A stretch of 64,000 nucleotides of DNA from Albidovulum sediminis (GTDB taxonomy: Bacteria; Pseudomonadota; Alphaproteobacteria; Rhodobacterales; Rhodobacteraceae), in assembly GCF_025380365.1 (NCBI RefSeq), contig NZ_JAOCQF010000001.1:744001-808000 (forward strand), read 5' to 3'. Positions 35,749-44,725 of this stretch are shown piece by piece. The translations under genes were made by a program, and so were the position numbers. How positions within the stretch are numbered: the stretch's first letter is position 1; each line of letters starts with the position of its first letter. Under the pieces are notes generated by a model that worked only from the letters and a program-made list of their open reading frames with translations, did no database searches and had not been told where the DNA came from.

Positions 35749-37040
35749 GGGCGGGTGATGACGGCTTCGGCGCGCAGTTCGGCCAGGTAGATGCCGGCCA
35801 GCGCGCTCAGCCGCTGATCCACGACCTCGGCCCGCACGGTATCGAGCGAGGGGCCGCGGTCGAAGCCCAGGGCCTTGTCCAGCGTCGGGCGTTCGTCCCC
35901 TTCGGCGGAGGTGGCGGCGGTCACCGGAATTTCTGCCGATCCCAGCGCGGTGAAGGCGTTGCGGTCGCAGAGCATCAGCAGAACCTGCGTGCTGCCGCGG
36001 CGGAGCGATGCGGAGGTCTCGTTCTCGTCCAGGTCCGCCAGCGCCGCGGCGACGTCGGAGGGCACCTGCGACAGCGCCTGCGTCTGCCGCTCCAGCCGGT
36101 CCGCGGGCAGCTTGCGCGAATATTCCAGAAGTTCGCCGCAGCTTTGCGCGGTGGCGCGGACACGGGCGACCTCGGCTTCGGCCTCGGGCGTGCCGGCGCC
36201 GGGGATCAGATACTGGAGATAGTCCACGGTGATGTTGGCGGGCTCGATCGGGCCGCCCTGATCGACCGCGCGCAAACGGATCAGCGCGATGGCATTGGCA
36301 ACGGCGACCGGGGGGCTGACCTGACCCGGCTGCATCTGCATCACCACCGGGCGCAACTGCGGCGGCAGGTTGGTGACGGGGATCCAGCCGATCTGGCCGC
36401 CATTCTCGCGCGACGGCGCGGCGGAATGTTCGCGCGCGGCAGCGGCAAAGGCGCCCTCGCTCGTCGCGGTCTGCGACAGTTCCTCGGCCAGGTCGCGCTG
36501 GTCCGCGAAGGTGGCCGGCGAGGTCGGGATCAGGATTTCGGAAATCAGCACGCGCGGCCCGGCTCCGCGGCCCTGTTCGACCGACATCGCCCGCGCGATA
36601 TCCGCATCGGTGACGAAGGTCCGGTTGGCGAAACGGGCGCGCACGACCTCGCGCCACAAAAGCCCGGCGTTGACGAAGTCGCGGTAGGTTTCGGCGGAAA
36701 TGCCGCCCTGGCCGATCGCCTCGAGGAACTGGTCGAGCGTCAGGTTGGCGCGCCCGGCAAATTCCTCCATCCCCGCGGTCAGCTGTTCGGGCGTGATGGT
36801 GATGCCCTCGCGCTTGGCCGCATCGAGGCGCAGGCGGTCCTCGATCAGGCCGCGTTCGGCGTCCGCTGCGTGATCGCCCGGCACCCGGAGAATGTCGAGA
36901 AAGAGGATGCGCTGTTCCAGCTCATAGCCCGTGATGACGCGGCCGTTCACGGTCAGGACGGGTTCGAAGCCCCCCTGCGCCTGCGCCACCGGCGCAAGCA
37001 GGGTCAGGGCGAGGCCGATAAGAAGGGGGATCACGCGCAT
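35745..37040 (-). CDS. surA: SurA-type periplasmic peptidyl-prolyl isomerase/chaperone
   Basis: A 431-aa secreted chaperone for outer-membrane proteins. A Sec signal (RVIPLLIGLALTLLAPVAQAQ) leads to a SurA_N helical domain, and a parvulin-type domain at about 160-275 ends with GGQIGWIPVTNLPPQ and MQPGQVSPPV. The following region is less conserved. The ATG at 37040 was taken; a GTG two codons earlier is possible. It lies between lptD (50 bp upstream) and pdxA, so LptD and its folding factor are made together. Confidence 0.88.
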   Translation of the reverse strand: MRVIPLLIGLALTLLAPVAQAQGGFEPVLTVNGRVITGYELEQRILFLDILRVPGDHAADAERGLIEDRLRLDAAKREGITITPEQLTAGMEEFAGRANLTLDQFLEAIGQGGISAETYRDFVNAGLLWREVVRARFANRTFVTDADIARAMSVEQGRGAGPRVLISEILIPTSPATFADQRDLAEELSQTATSEGAFAAAAREHSAAPSRENGGQIGWIPVTNLPPQLRPVVMQMQPGQVSPPVAVANAIALIRLRAVDQGGPIEPANITVDYLQYLIPGAGTPEAEAEVARVRATAQSCGELLEYSRKLPADRLERQTQALSQVPSDVAAALADLDENETSASLRRGSTQVLLMLCDRNAFTALGSAEIPVTAATSAEGDERPTLDKALGFDRGPSLDTVRAEVVDQRLSALAGIYLAELRAEAVITRP

Positions 37041-37090
37041 CGTCACAGTCCGTCTGCTCTTCTTTTCGTGTCGTCGGGGCTTGCCCCGGT

Positions 37091-39226
37091 TTATCGGGCG
37101 CAGGTGCGCCGGTACGATCGTCCGTCATAACCCGATCCGATCCCGCCCAGCGTGACCGACAGGTTGAAATCCGTCGTGGGCGTCACACTAGTCGAGGACG
37201 TGAACCGACGCGAGAGGGAAAGATCAATCAGCGCGCATTCGGTCCGGTACTCGAACCCGAGGCCGGCAAAGCCGGTGCGGTCGGCGGTGAAGTCGTGCCG
37301 CCCCTCGAAGCGCCCGCGCCAGCCCTCGCTCATCTGCCAGTAGCCGGCCAGCGTGACTTCCTGCGTGTCCTCGGGGCGGTCCTCGGCAAGGTCGGATTCG
37401 AGCATCAGGTAGCCGGCGGTGACCCCGTAGTCGGGCGTCTGCCAGGCCAGCGCCAGGCTGTTGCGCGTCAGGCTCAGATCGTCGGCGAACAGCGCGCGGC
37501 CGACGAAGTTCAGCCCGCCGGGGGTCTGCACCTGCCCCGATACGAGCCAGTCCGAGGCGGTCCCGGCCAGCCCGGAGCTTTCGGTGAACTGGCCGAGGTC
37601 GCGGCTGCGGAAGACGCGCCCGCCCGCCAGCGAAAGGTTCCACCCCTCGGGGTCGTAGCGCGTCCAGGCCAGCCCGAGGTTGGTGCGCAGGCCTTCCTCG
37701 CGCAGGTCGAGGCCGGCGAAGCGGTCGAGCGAGAACAGGTTGCCCTCGTCGAATTCCACCAGCGAACTGTCCTCGTTCGGGACCGTCTCGCTGCTCTCGG
37801 GCGACCAGACAATCTGGGCCACCGGTTCGAGCACATGGGCGGCGCCGTCCGCCCCCGCCTTGATCAGCGGCCAGCGCAACTCCGCCCCGAGCGAGGCGGT
37901 CGAACGCGTCACGGTGCCGGGGAAGGCGGCATCCTGCGAAATGGCGTAGAAGCTGGACGTGACATCGAACATGCCCGAAAAGACGAGGCCGCCGTCGCTG
38001 ACCCAGTTGCGCCGCCAGTCGAGCCCGATCGAGGCGCGCGCCACGTCGCGGCCATCGGCCACGCCGTCGCCGTTGGTGTCGATGTCCACGTCCGAGGGGC
38101 GGTAGAACCCGTTGGTCTGGAAGCGGAACCCGCCCTCGCCGCCCAGGTAGGCCGGGGCAAAGCGGCGTTCATAGACCAGCGCGCCAAGTGCCGTGGGCGT
38201 GGTCGTGTTGCCCTCGCCCTCGCGGATCGAGTGGTAGTTCGCGATCGAGCCGAGGATGTATTCGTTGCGCCGCGTCCGGGTGATGTCGATGCCGCTGCGC
38301 AGCCGGTCGTCGTCGGACACGCCGTAGTCGAGCAGATAGGCCGGGTCGGAAACGATCCGCAACTCGCCGGTCAGCTGGAAATTGTCGGGCAGGGCGAAGC
38401 TGCCGGTGCCGAAGAGATAGCCGCGGGTTTCGTCGGGCAGGACGTCGTCGCGCGACACCGCGCCCTCGACCTCGACCCTGCCGTTCACATAGGCCTGCCG
38501 GTAGCGGAATTCGAGCGTCGTGGTCCGCCCCGAGAGATAGGGCGTCAGCGTCACGTCGCGGCTGTCGCCGAGTGTGATGAAGTAGGGAACCTTCACGCCG
38601 ACCCCGAGGTTCGACGTGGAGCGGATGCCGGGCAGCAGGAACCCGGTGGCGCGGTCGAGCGTCGGGTCGGGCATCCTGAGCCAGGGGGCGTAGAAGATCG
38701 GCACGCCGATGACCCGGAACTGCGCATGGTCGAAGTAAAGCTGGCGTTCCTCCTGGTCGTGGGTCACCCGTTCGGCGCGGATTTCCCACAGGGGCACCGG
38801 GTTCGACGGGCAGACCTCGCAGGCCGAGGCGACGACGCGTTCCATCCGCGTATACCGGCCCGCCTCGCGCACGACCCGGTTCGAGGCGATCTGCATCTGC
38901 TGGTTGATCACCATCCGCGCGCTGTCGAGGATGCCGTCGGTCATCTCGCGCGACAGCGTCGCGCCATCGGCCATGAGCAGCACGCCGCGCCCGTCGTCCA
39001 GCGTCACCGGCCCCCGGATCGTCAGGTTGTCGGAGGCCGGGTCGTAGACGATCGCGGCGGCGGTCAGCCGCGCCCCTTCGAAAAAGACCTCGACATGGCC
39101 CTCGGCAGTCAGCGTGCCGGTGCCGGTCAGAAACATGCGGTCCGCGACCAGCGTTGCCGCATCCTGCGCCGCGGCGGGGCCGGCGGCGAGCAGCCAAAGG
39201 GCCAGCAGGGTGCGCGCGCGGATCAT
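37091..39226 (-). CDS. lptD: LPS-assembly outer-membrane protein LptD
   Basis: A 711-aa beta-barrel that inserts lipopolysaccharide into the outer leaflet. Signal peptide (RTLLALWLLAAGPAAAQ), N-terminal OstA jellyroll with LVADRMFLTGTGTLTAEGHVE, then a barrel with repeated Tyr/Arg strands. Two cysteine pairs that could form the family's inter-domain disulfides are visible: CEVC near residue 132 and TEC/RRTC at the C-terminus. The start was set at the ATG overlapping the lptG stop by 4 bp; the open frame extends much further upstream only because of GC-rich antisense. Confidence 0.93.
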   Translation of the reverse strand: MIRARTLLALWLLAAGPAAAQDAATLVADRMFLTGTGTLTAEGHVEVFFEGARLTAAAIVYDPASDNLTIRGPVTLDDGRGVLLMADGATLSREMTDGILDSARMVINQQMQIASNRVVREAGRYTRMERVVASACEVCPSNPVPLWEIRAERVTHDQEERQLYFDHAQFRVIGVPIFYAPWLRMPDPTLDRATGFLLPGIRSTSNLGVGVKVPYFITLGDSRDVTLTPYLSGRTTTLEFRYRQAYVNGRVEVEGAVSRDDVLPDETRGYLFGTGSFALPDNFQLTGELRIVSDPAYLLDYGVSDDDRLRSGIDITRTRRNEYILGSIANYHSIREGEGNTTTPTALGALVYERRFAPAYLGGEGGFRFQTNGFYRPSDVDIDTNGDGVADGRDVARASIGLDWRRNWVSDGGLVFSGMFDVTSSFYAISQDAAFPGTVTRSTASLGAELRWPLIKAGADGAAHVLEPVAQIVWSPESSETVPNEDSSLVEFDEGNLFSLDRFAGLDLREEGLRTNLGLAWTRYDPEGWNLSLAGGRVFRSRDLGQFTESSGLAGTASDWLVSGQVQTPGGLNFVGRALFADDLSLTRNSLALAWQTPDYGVTAGYLMLESDLAEDRPEDTQEVTLAGYWQMSEGWRGRFEGRHDFTADRTGFAGLGFEYRTECALIDLSLSRRFTSSTSVTPTTDFNLSVTLGGIGSGYDGRSYRRTCAR

Positions 39227-40311
39227 CCTTCCTCCAGGTGCAGGACAAGGCCGAGCGACAGGAACGTCGCCGCGACCGGCGGGCTCCAGGCGGCGAGCGC
39301 GACGGGGATCTGCCCGTTTTCGCCCAGGACCTGCGCGAAGTTGCGCAGGAAGAAGAAGGCAAAGCCCGAGACGATGGCAAGCAGGACCATCAGCCCGGTG
39401 CGCCCGAAGCGGACGTGGCGCATGGTGAAGCCGGCGCCGATCAGCACCATCGCGGCCAGAAGCAGCGGCAGCGCAAGTTCCATCTGGAACCAGACAAGAT
39501 GCGCGCGCGCCGAAAAGCCCGCCCGCTGCAGCCCGGCGATGAAGCCCGGCAGATCCCAGATCGGGATGGCCGAGGGCTGGCCGAAGCTGTCGCGGATCCG
39601 GTCCGCCGTCAGGTCGGAGGGCAGCGCAAGTTCGGTCGCGCGGGTGGCGCCCGCCTCGGCGTTGCCGCCGGGCTCCAGGTCCCACTGCTTGGCGTTCGCC
39701 AGCCGCCAGCCGCCCGGCTCCAGCACCGCGCGCGCGGCGGCGATGCGCCGCGCCGGCATGCCGTCGGGCGTAAAGGTCATGAAGGTCACGCCCCAGAGCA
39801 CGGTCCCGTCGGTGTTGGAGCGGTCGGCGTGGATCACCGTCTGCCCCTCGGCCCCGCCCTGGCGCAGCCACAGCCCCTCGCCGGTGACCGACAGCGTGCT
39901 GGCCGATCCGCCGTGCAGCCCGGAGCGGAGTTCGTAGGCCTTGGTGGTGCCCGCCGCGATCGGGTTCAGGACCGCGACGGCCAGCACCCCGATCAGGATC
40001 GCGGTCACGACCGGCGCCATCAGCGTCACCAGCGCCGACCGCCCGCCCGCGCGGATCACCACCAGTTCGGAACTGCGCGCCAGCGCGAGGAAAAGCCCGA
40101 CAGTGGCCAGGATCACGATCAGCGGCAGGATGCGGTAGAGCGAGGCGGGCGTGCTGAGTGCCGCAAGCTCCGCCGCCTCGCCGAACCCGATGCCGGAAAA
40201 GCGACGCACCTGCTCGACCATCTCGATCAGGGCCAGAAGCACTACGAACCCGCCCGAAATGGCCAGGAACATCAGCAGGAACCGCCGCGCGACGTAGAAG
40301 GTCAGCGTCAT
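39223..40311 (-). CDS. lptG: LPS export permease LptG
   Basis: A 362-aa inner-membrane permease of the LptB2FG transporter. Six predicted helices: three N-terminal (residues 10-120) and three C-terminal (275-358), around a periplasmic jellyroll. SSELVVIRAGGRS near residue 80 is the coupling helix to LptB. It overlaps both lptF and lptD by 4 bp. Confidence 0.93.
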   Translation of the reverse strand: MTLTFYVARRFLLMFLAISGGFVVLLALIEMVEQVRRFSGIGFGEAAELAALSTPASLYRILPLIVILATVGLFLALARSSELVVIRAGGRSALVTLMAPVVTAILIGVLAVAVLNPIAAGTTKAYELRSGLHGGSASTLSVTGEGLWLRQGGAEGQTVIHADRSNTDGTVLWGVTFMTFTPDGMPARRIAAARAVLEPGGWRLANAKQWDLEPGGNAEAGATRATELALPSDLTADRIRDSFGQPSAIPIWDLPGFIAGLQRAGFSARAHLVWFQMELALPLLLAAMVLIGAGFTMRHVRFGRTGLMVLLAIVSGFAFFFLRNFAQVLGENGQIPVALAAWSPPVAATFLSLGLVLHLEEG

Positions 40312-41450
40312 GCCGCTACCCCCCGAAGCGGGGCCCGCACCCGCCGCACCCGGCCGGCCCGGACCAGCATCAGCGCCGCCGCCGCAAGGCCGGTCGCGGC
40401 CGGCAGATAGGCCAGCGGCCAGAGAGTGGCATCAGCGCGGCCAAGGCCGGTGGCCACGTTGATCAGCATCTGCACGCCGATCAGGCAGCCGACCGCCAGC
40501 GCGATCTGGCGCCAGAGGCCAAGCCGGCTGAATTCGCCCAGCATCAGCGCCGAGAACCCCAGCACCGCGGCCACCAGCGCCATCAGCGGCTGGGCCAGCC
40601 GCTCGTGCCCCTCGTACAGAAGCGCCGCACGATCCTCGCCCACCAGCGCCTGCGTTTCGGGGGCCCCGGCCAGAAGCTCCGGCGTCGACAGTTCCTCGAT
40701 CCCGACCGCGCGGCCGCCGCTGCGCGCGACCAGCGCGCCGATGTCGAAGGAGAAGTCGGAAAACCGCGTGATCGTAAGTCGCGCCGAGCCCTCGTCAAAA
40801 GTCTGCGCCATGCCGTCGAACATGACGAGCTTCGGCCCGGTATCGCTGCGCACGATCAGCGCGCGCTGCGCGGTATAGGTCGTGGTCGATCCCGGCGCGG
40901 GACCGTTGGACTGCCGCGAATCGGTGAGGAAGATCTCCTTCAACTCGCCGGCTTGCGTGATCTCCCGCACGTAGAAGGTGACGCCCGATCCCGGGTGAAC
41001 GAAGGTGCCCTCGGACAGCAACCGGGCCGAGACGTTGGCGGAGATGTCGTCGTTGCGGTCGGCAAGGCGGGTGCGGCTGGCCGGCACGAGGAGGTGGACC
41101 AGAACCGCCATCATCAGCGCCACGATCAGGCCGAAGAAGACGACCGGGCGCGCCATCCGGAAGGGCGAAAAGCCGGTGGCGCGCATGACCACAAGCTCGC
41201 TTTCGCTGGTCATGCGGTTGGTAGCGTAGACGGCGGCGATGAAGGCCGCGATGGGCAGGACGATGCGGATGACGTAGGGCAGCGTCAGCGCGGTGAATTC
41301 CAGGAACGTCCAGGCCGACTGCCCGTCGGCGATCAGCCTGTCGAAAAGCCGCACCGCGCGGTTGACCCAGTAGACCGCCACGAGCACGAGCGCGAAGAAG
41401 CCGAACAGCATCATCAGCTGCGACAGCATGTATCTGTCGAATCTGGACAC
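40308..41450 (-). CDS. lptF: LPS export permease LptF
   Basis: A 380-aa partner of LptG. SESELVVMRATGFSPFRMARP near residue 83 is the coupling motif, with the same helix layout as LptG and a periplasmic domain at about 130-265. The start is uncertain: GTG at 41450 gives the family-like SRFDRYMLSQLMMLF, but AGGAA touches it with no spacer; ATG at 41429 or 41516 are alternatives. It heads the lptF-lptG-lptD-surA-pdxA-rsmA unit and is divergent from pepA. Confidence 0.93.
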   Translation of the reverse strand: MSRFDRYMLSQLMMLFGFFALVLVAVYWVNRAVRLFDRLIADGQSAWTFLEFTALTLPYVIRIVLPIAAFIAAVYATNRMTSESELVVMRATGFSPFRMARPVVFFGLIVALMMAVLVHLLVPASRTRLADRNDDISANVSARLLSEGTFVHPGSGVTFYVREITQAGELKEIFLTDSRQSNGPAPGSTTTYTAQRALIVRSDTGPKLVMFDGMAQTFDEGSARLTITRFSDFSFDIGALVARSGGRAVGIEELSTPELLAGAPETQALVGEDRAALLYEGHERLAQPLMALVAAVLGFSALMLGEFSRLGLWRQIALAVGCLIGVQMLINVATGLGRADATLWPLAYLPAATGLAAAALMLVRAGRVRRVRAPLRGVAA

Positions 41451-41574
41451 TTCCTGCCGCCCCCGTCTTCCGTCTTTCCCTTTCCCTAGCCCAAAGTGGG
41501 GGCCGGGGGAACTCATATCTGGTCAATCCGGGCGGGCTTGGCTAGGGTCCGGCCAAACCATGCCGGAGAGCGTC

Positions 41575-43044
41575 ATGACGACACCCGCAGACATCCGTTT
41601 TGCCACCGTCCCCGCCGGGGAGCTTGCGGCCTTTGCCGGTCGCCTCGCCGTGCTGCTCCCGTCCGAGGGCGGCCCGGGGCCCGAGGCGCGACGGCTCGAC
41701 CGGCTGATGAAGGGCGCGATCACGCGGGCGATGGCGGGCAAGGCCTGGGCCAAGCTCAAGGCGGGCGAGGCGATGGACCTCGCCTATCCCGCAGGGCTCG
41801 CGGCCGAGGCGGTCCAGCTGGTGAAACTGCCGCTGAAGGCAAGCGTGGCCGAGGCGCGCAAGGCCGGGGCCGCGATCGGCAAGGCGCTTGGCGAGGCCGG
41901 GGCGATCGTGCTGGCCGGGGCGCAGCCACGCGCGGCCGACCTGTCGTTCGGCCTTGCCCTGCGCGCCTACGACTTCGACGCCTACCGCTCGGGCGAGCGG
42001 GCGGGGAAGGGCGCGGTCACGCTGTCGGTGACCCGGCCCGAGGCGGTCGCAGCGGCGGCGCAGCCGCTGATGGCGCTGGCCGAGGGCGTGTTCTTCACCC
42101 GCGACCTCGTCAATGAACCCGCAAACGTGCTGACCACGACCGACTTCGCCGCCCGCCTGGCCGCGATGCAGGAGCTTGGGCTCGAGGTCGAGATCCTCGA
42201 GGAGGACGCGCTCGCCAAGCTCGGCATGCGCGCGCTTCTGGGCGTGGGGCAGGGGTCCGACAGCCCATCGCGCGTGGTTGTCATGCAGTGGATGGGCGGC
42301 GCGAAGGGCGAGGCTCCGCTGGCCCTGGTCGGCAAGGGCGTCGTCTTCGACACCGGCGGCATCTCCATCAAGCCCGCGGCGGGGATGGAGGAGATGACGA
42401 TGGACATGGGCGGCGCCGGCGTCGTCGCCGGCGTGATGCGCACGCTGGCGCTGCGCCGGGCGCGGGCCAATGTCGTCGGCATCGTCGGGCTGGTCGAGAA
42501 CATGCCCGACGGCAAGGCCCAGCGTCCGGGCGACATCGTCCGCTCGATGAAAGGCGACACGATCGAGGTGATCAACACCGACGCCGAGGGGCGGCTCGTG
42601 CTGGCCGACGTGCTCTGGTACGCGCAGGACCGGTTCAAGCCGCGCGGCATGATCGACCTTGCCACGCTGACCGGCGCGATCATCATCGCTCTTGGCCACG
42701 AACATGCCGGCGTCTTCGCCAACGACGACAAGCTGGCGGGTGCCTTCCTTGCCGCGGCGGCGGCGGAGGGCGAGGGCGCCTGGCGACTGCCGATGGGCGA
42801 GGGCTATGACAAGCTGATCAAGTCGCGGCTGGCCGACATGAAGAACACTGGCGGCCGCCCCGGCGGCTCGATCACCGCCGCGCAGTTCCTGCGCCGCTTC
42901 GTGCGCGACGAGACCCCCTGGTGCCACATCGACATCGCCGGTGTGACGCTCCAGTCCGCCGAAACCCCGCTGGCACCCAAGGGGGCGACCGGATGGGGGG
43001 TGATGACGCTCGACCGGATGATCCGCGACCTGCTCGAGCGCTGA
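41575..43044 (+). CDS. pepA: Leucyl aminopeptidase (M17)
   Basis: A 489-aa two-metal cytosolic aminopeptidase. The metal site is intact: VGKGVVFDTGGISIKPA near residue 258 and the signature NTDAEGRLVLAD near 339. The N-terminal non-catalytic domain is divergent, as is usual. The start after GGAG-N6 was preferred to an ATG five codons earlier. Its TGA overlaps holC by one base, the common proteobacterial pepA-holC arrangement. Confidence 0.96.
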   Translation: MTTPADIRFATVPAGELAAFAGRLAVLLPSEGGPGPEARRLDRLMKGAITRAMAGKAWAKLKAGEAMDLAYPAGLAAEAVQLVKLPLKASVAEARKAGAAIGKALGEAGAIVLAGAQPRAADLSFGLALRAYDFDAYRSGERAGKGAVTLSVTRPEAVAAAAQPLMALAEGVFFTRDLVNEPANVLTTTDFAARLAAMQELGLEVEILEEDALAKLGMRALLGVGQGSDSPSRVVVMQWMGGAKGEAPLALVGKGVVFDTGGISIKPAAGMEEMTMDMGGAGVVAGVMRTLALRRARANVVGIVGLVENMPDGKAQRPGDIVRSMKGDTIEVINTDAEGRLVLADVLWYAQDRFKPRGMIDLATLTGAIIIALGHEHAGVFANDDKLAGAFLAAAAAEGEGAWRLPMGEGYDKLIKSRLADMKNTGGRPGGSITAAQFLRRFVRDETPWCHIDIAGVTLQSAETPLAPKGATGWGVMTLDRMIRDLLER

Positions 43045-43520
43045 TGGGCGACGCGCGCTTCTACCACCTGACCCGCTCGGGCCTCGACCAGGCGCTGCTG
43101 TCGCTTCTGGTGCGGTCGCTGCAGGCGGGCTGGCACGTGGTGGTGCGCGGGCGGGATGCGGCGCGGCTCGACCATCTCGACCAGGCGCTCTGGCTGGGCG
43201 AGGAGGACGGGTTCCTGCCGCACGGGCGGGCGGGCGGCCCGCATGACGCGCTGCAGCCGATCCTGCTGACGACCGGGGCGGAGCGCCCGAACGGCGCGCA
43301 ATGCCTGATGAGCATCGACGGCGCCCCGGTCGCGGCCGAGGAGGCGCGCGAGCTGGAACGGGTCTGCGTGATCTTCGACGGGACCGACACCGCCGCGGTC
43401 GAGGCCGCGCGCGGCCAGTGGCGCAGCCTGACCGCCGCCGGCATCCCGGCCGAATACTGGAGCGAGGAGGGCGGCCGCTGGCAGAAGAAGGCGGAAAGCG
43501 CCGGCGCGCGTCAGCCCTAG
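43044..43520 (+). CDS. holC: DNA polymerase III chi subunit
   Basis: A 158-aa HolC. The N-terminal ARFYHLTRSGLDQALLSLL, then VVVRGRDAARLDHLDQALW and FLPHGRAGG are family marks. Chi bridges the clamp loader (via psi) to SSB. Alphaproteobacteria lack an obvious psi, so its partner is not clear. It is coupled to pepA and meets a convergent retropepsin-type gene with a 4-bp overlap. Confidence 0.94.
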   Translation: MGDARFYHLTRSGLDQALLSLLVRSLQAGWHVVVRGRDAARLDHLDQALWLGEEDGFLPHGRAGGPHDALQPILLTTGAERPNGAQCLMSIDGAPVAAEEARELERVCVIFDGTDTAAVEAARGQWRSLTAAGIPAEYWSEEGGRWQKKAESAGARQP

Positions 43521-44092
43521 CGCCTGAGCACCAGGCGCTCGCCGGAGAGCGTCAGCTCGAACCGCCCCAGATAGCTCATCCCCAGAAGCGAGGTATCCAG
43601 ATCGCCCGCGTTGACGACGGCCGCGAGGTCGCGGTCGGTGAAGGGGCCGAGGGTGAAGCTTTCCAGCCGCACCGGCGCGGTCTGCACCACGCCGTTCGCC
43701 GTCTGGGCGCGGCCGAAATAGCCCAGGGCGTCGGGGTTGAGACCCGCGCGTTCGGCATCGCGCCGCGTCAGCACGATCTGGCTGGCGCCGGTATCGACGA
43801 CGAAGAGGACCTTCGCCCCGTTCACCTCGGCCGTCAGGTAGAAATGCCCGTCCGCGGAGGCGTCGACCTCAAGCCCGCCCTCGCTCAGCCGCATCGCCTC
43901 GGGCACGACCGTGCGGCGCAGGTCCCCCCAGAGGCCATAGGCCACGATCACGCCGATGAAGATGAAGGCCCAGATCGCCGCCTGCTGCGCCGTCCGCCCC
44001 AGGTTGCGCCGCCCCTGCGCAAGGAAGTAGCCGCCGACCACCATCAGCAGCAGGACCAGATAGGCGAGCCGTCCGAGATCGTCGCCGCTCAC
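43517..44092 (-). CDS. Membrane-anchored retropepsin-like aspartic protease (TIGR02281 type)
   Basis: A 191-aa protein with two N-terminal membrane helices (residues 8-26 and 39-56) and a C-terminal clan AA domain. The catalytic DTGAS motif is at FVVDTGASQIVLT near residue 97, with a later LLGMSYLGRFEL psi-loop. A single copy of the motif implies a homodimeric enzyme. Substrates are unknown. It is downstream of marC and the ABC-F gene with short spacing. Confidence 0.88.
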   Translation of the reverse strand: MSGDDLGRLAYLVLLLMVVGGYFLAQGRRNLGRTAQQAAIWAFIFIGVIVAYGLWGDLRRTVVPEAMRLSEGGLEVDASADGHFYLTAEVNGAKVLFVVDTGASQIVLTRRDAERAGLNPDALGYFGRAQTANGVVQTAPVRLESFTLGPFTDRDLAAVVNAGDLDTSLLGMSYLGRFELTLSGERLVLRR

Positions 44093-44104
44093 CCGCGCGC
44101 CCCC

Positions 44105-44722
44105 TCAGATCAGGCCGGTGCCGCGGATGCCATCCAGCACGAACTGCACCGACAGCGCCGCCAGAAGCATCCCCAGAAGCCGGGTGATGACGACGATCCC
44201 GGTGCGGCCCAGAAGCCGCTCGATCACCGGCGCGGCGAGGAAGAAGACGAAGGCCGAGGCGATAACGATCACCATGACGGCATGGATCGCAAGCGTATGC
44301 GCCAGCCCCGTGGCGGGCGAGTTGTTGACCAGCAGGATCATCGTCGTGAACGCCCCCGGCCCGGCGATGAGTGGCGTCGCCAGCGGAAAGACCGAAGGAT
44401 CGTGCGCGGGATCGGCGTGCTGCCCCTCGCGCCGCTGGGTGCGCCGCTCGAACAGCATGTCGAGCGCGGTGACGAAGAGAAGGATGCCGCCCGAGATGCG
44501 GAAGGCGGGCATGGAGATGCCGATCACGCTCAGGATATTGTCGCCCAGGAGCCCGAACAGCGTCATCAGCACCGCCGCGATCAGGCAGGCGCGCAGCGCC
44601 ACCGCGCGGCGATGGGCGACACTCATCCCCTGCGTCAGCGCGATGAACAGGGGCGCCAGCGCGATCGGATCGACGATCACGAAAAGCGTCACCAGCGCGG
44701 TCAGGTAGAATTGCGGGTCCAC
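44105..44722 (-). CDS. MarC-family integral membrane protein
   Basis: A 205-aa, six-helix membrane protein with the MarC pattern: VTLFVIVDPIALAPLFIALT at residue 10, FRISGGILLFVTALDM near 73 and PLATPLIAGPGAFTTMILL near 112. The family was once linked to multiple antibiotic resistance but has no demonstrated transport role. It starts at GTG three bases after the ABC-F stop, so translation is coupled. Confidence 0.9.
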   Translation of the reverse strand: MDPQFYLTALVTLFVIVDPIALAPLFIALTQGMSVAHRRAVALRACLIAAVLMTLFGLLGDNILSVIGISMPAFRISGGILLFVTALDMLFERRTQRREGQHADPAHDPSVFPLATPLIAGPGAFTTMILLVNNSPATGLAHTLAIHAVMVIVIASAFVFFLAAPVIERLLGRTGIVVITRLLGMLLAALSVQFVLDGIRGTGLI

Positions 44723-44725
44723 TGC

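Noticed and set aside
37295-39937. 880-codon frame antisense to lptD/lptG
   Set aside because: Shadow of the lpt genes, which have clear motifs, signal peptides and operon overlaps.
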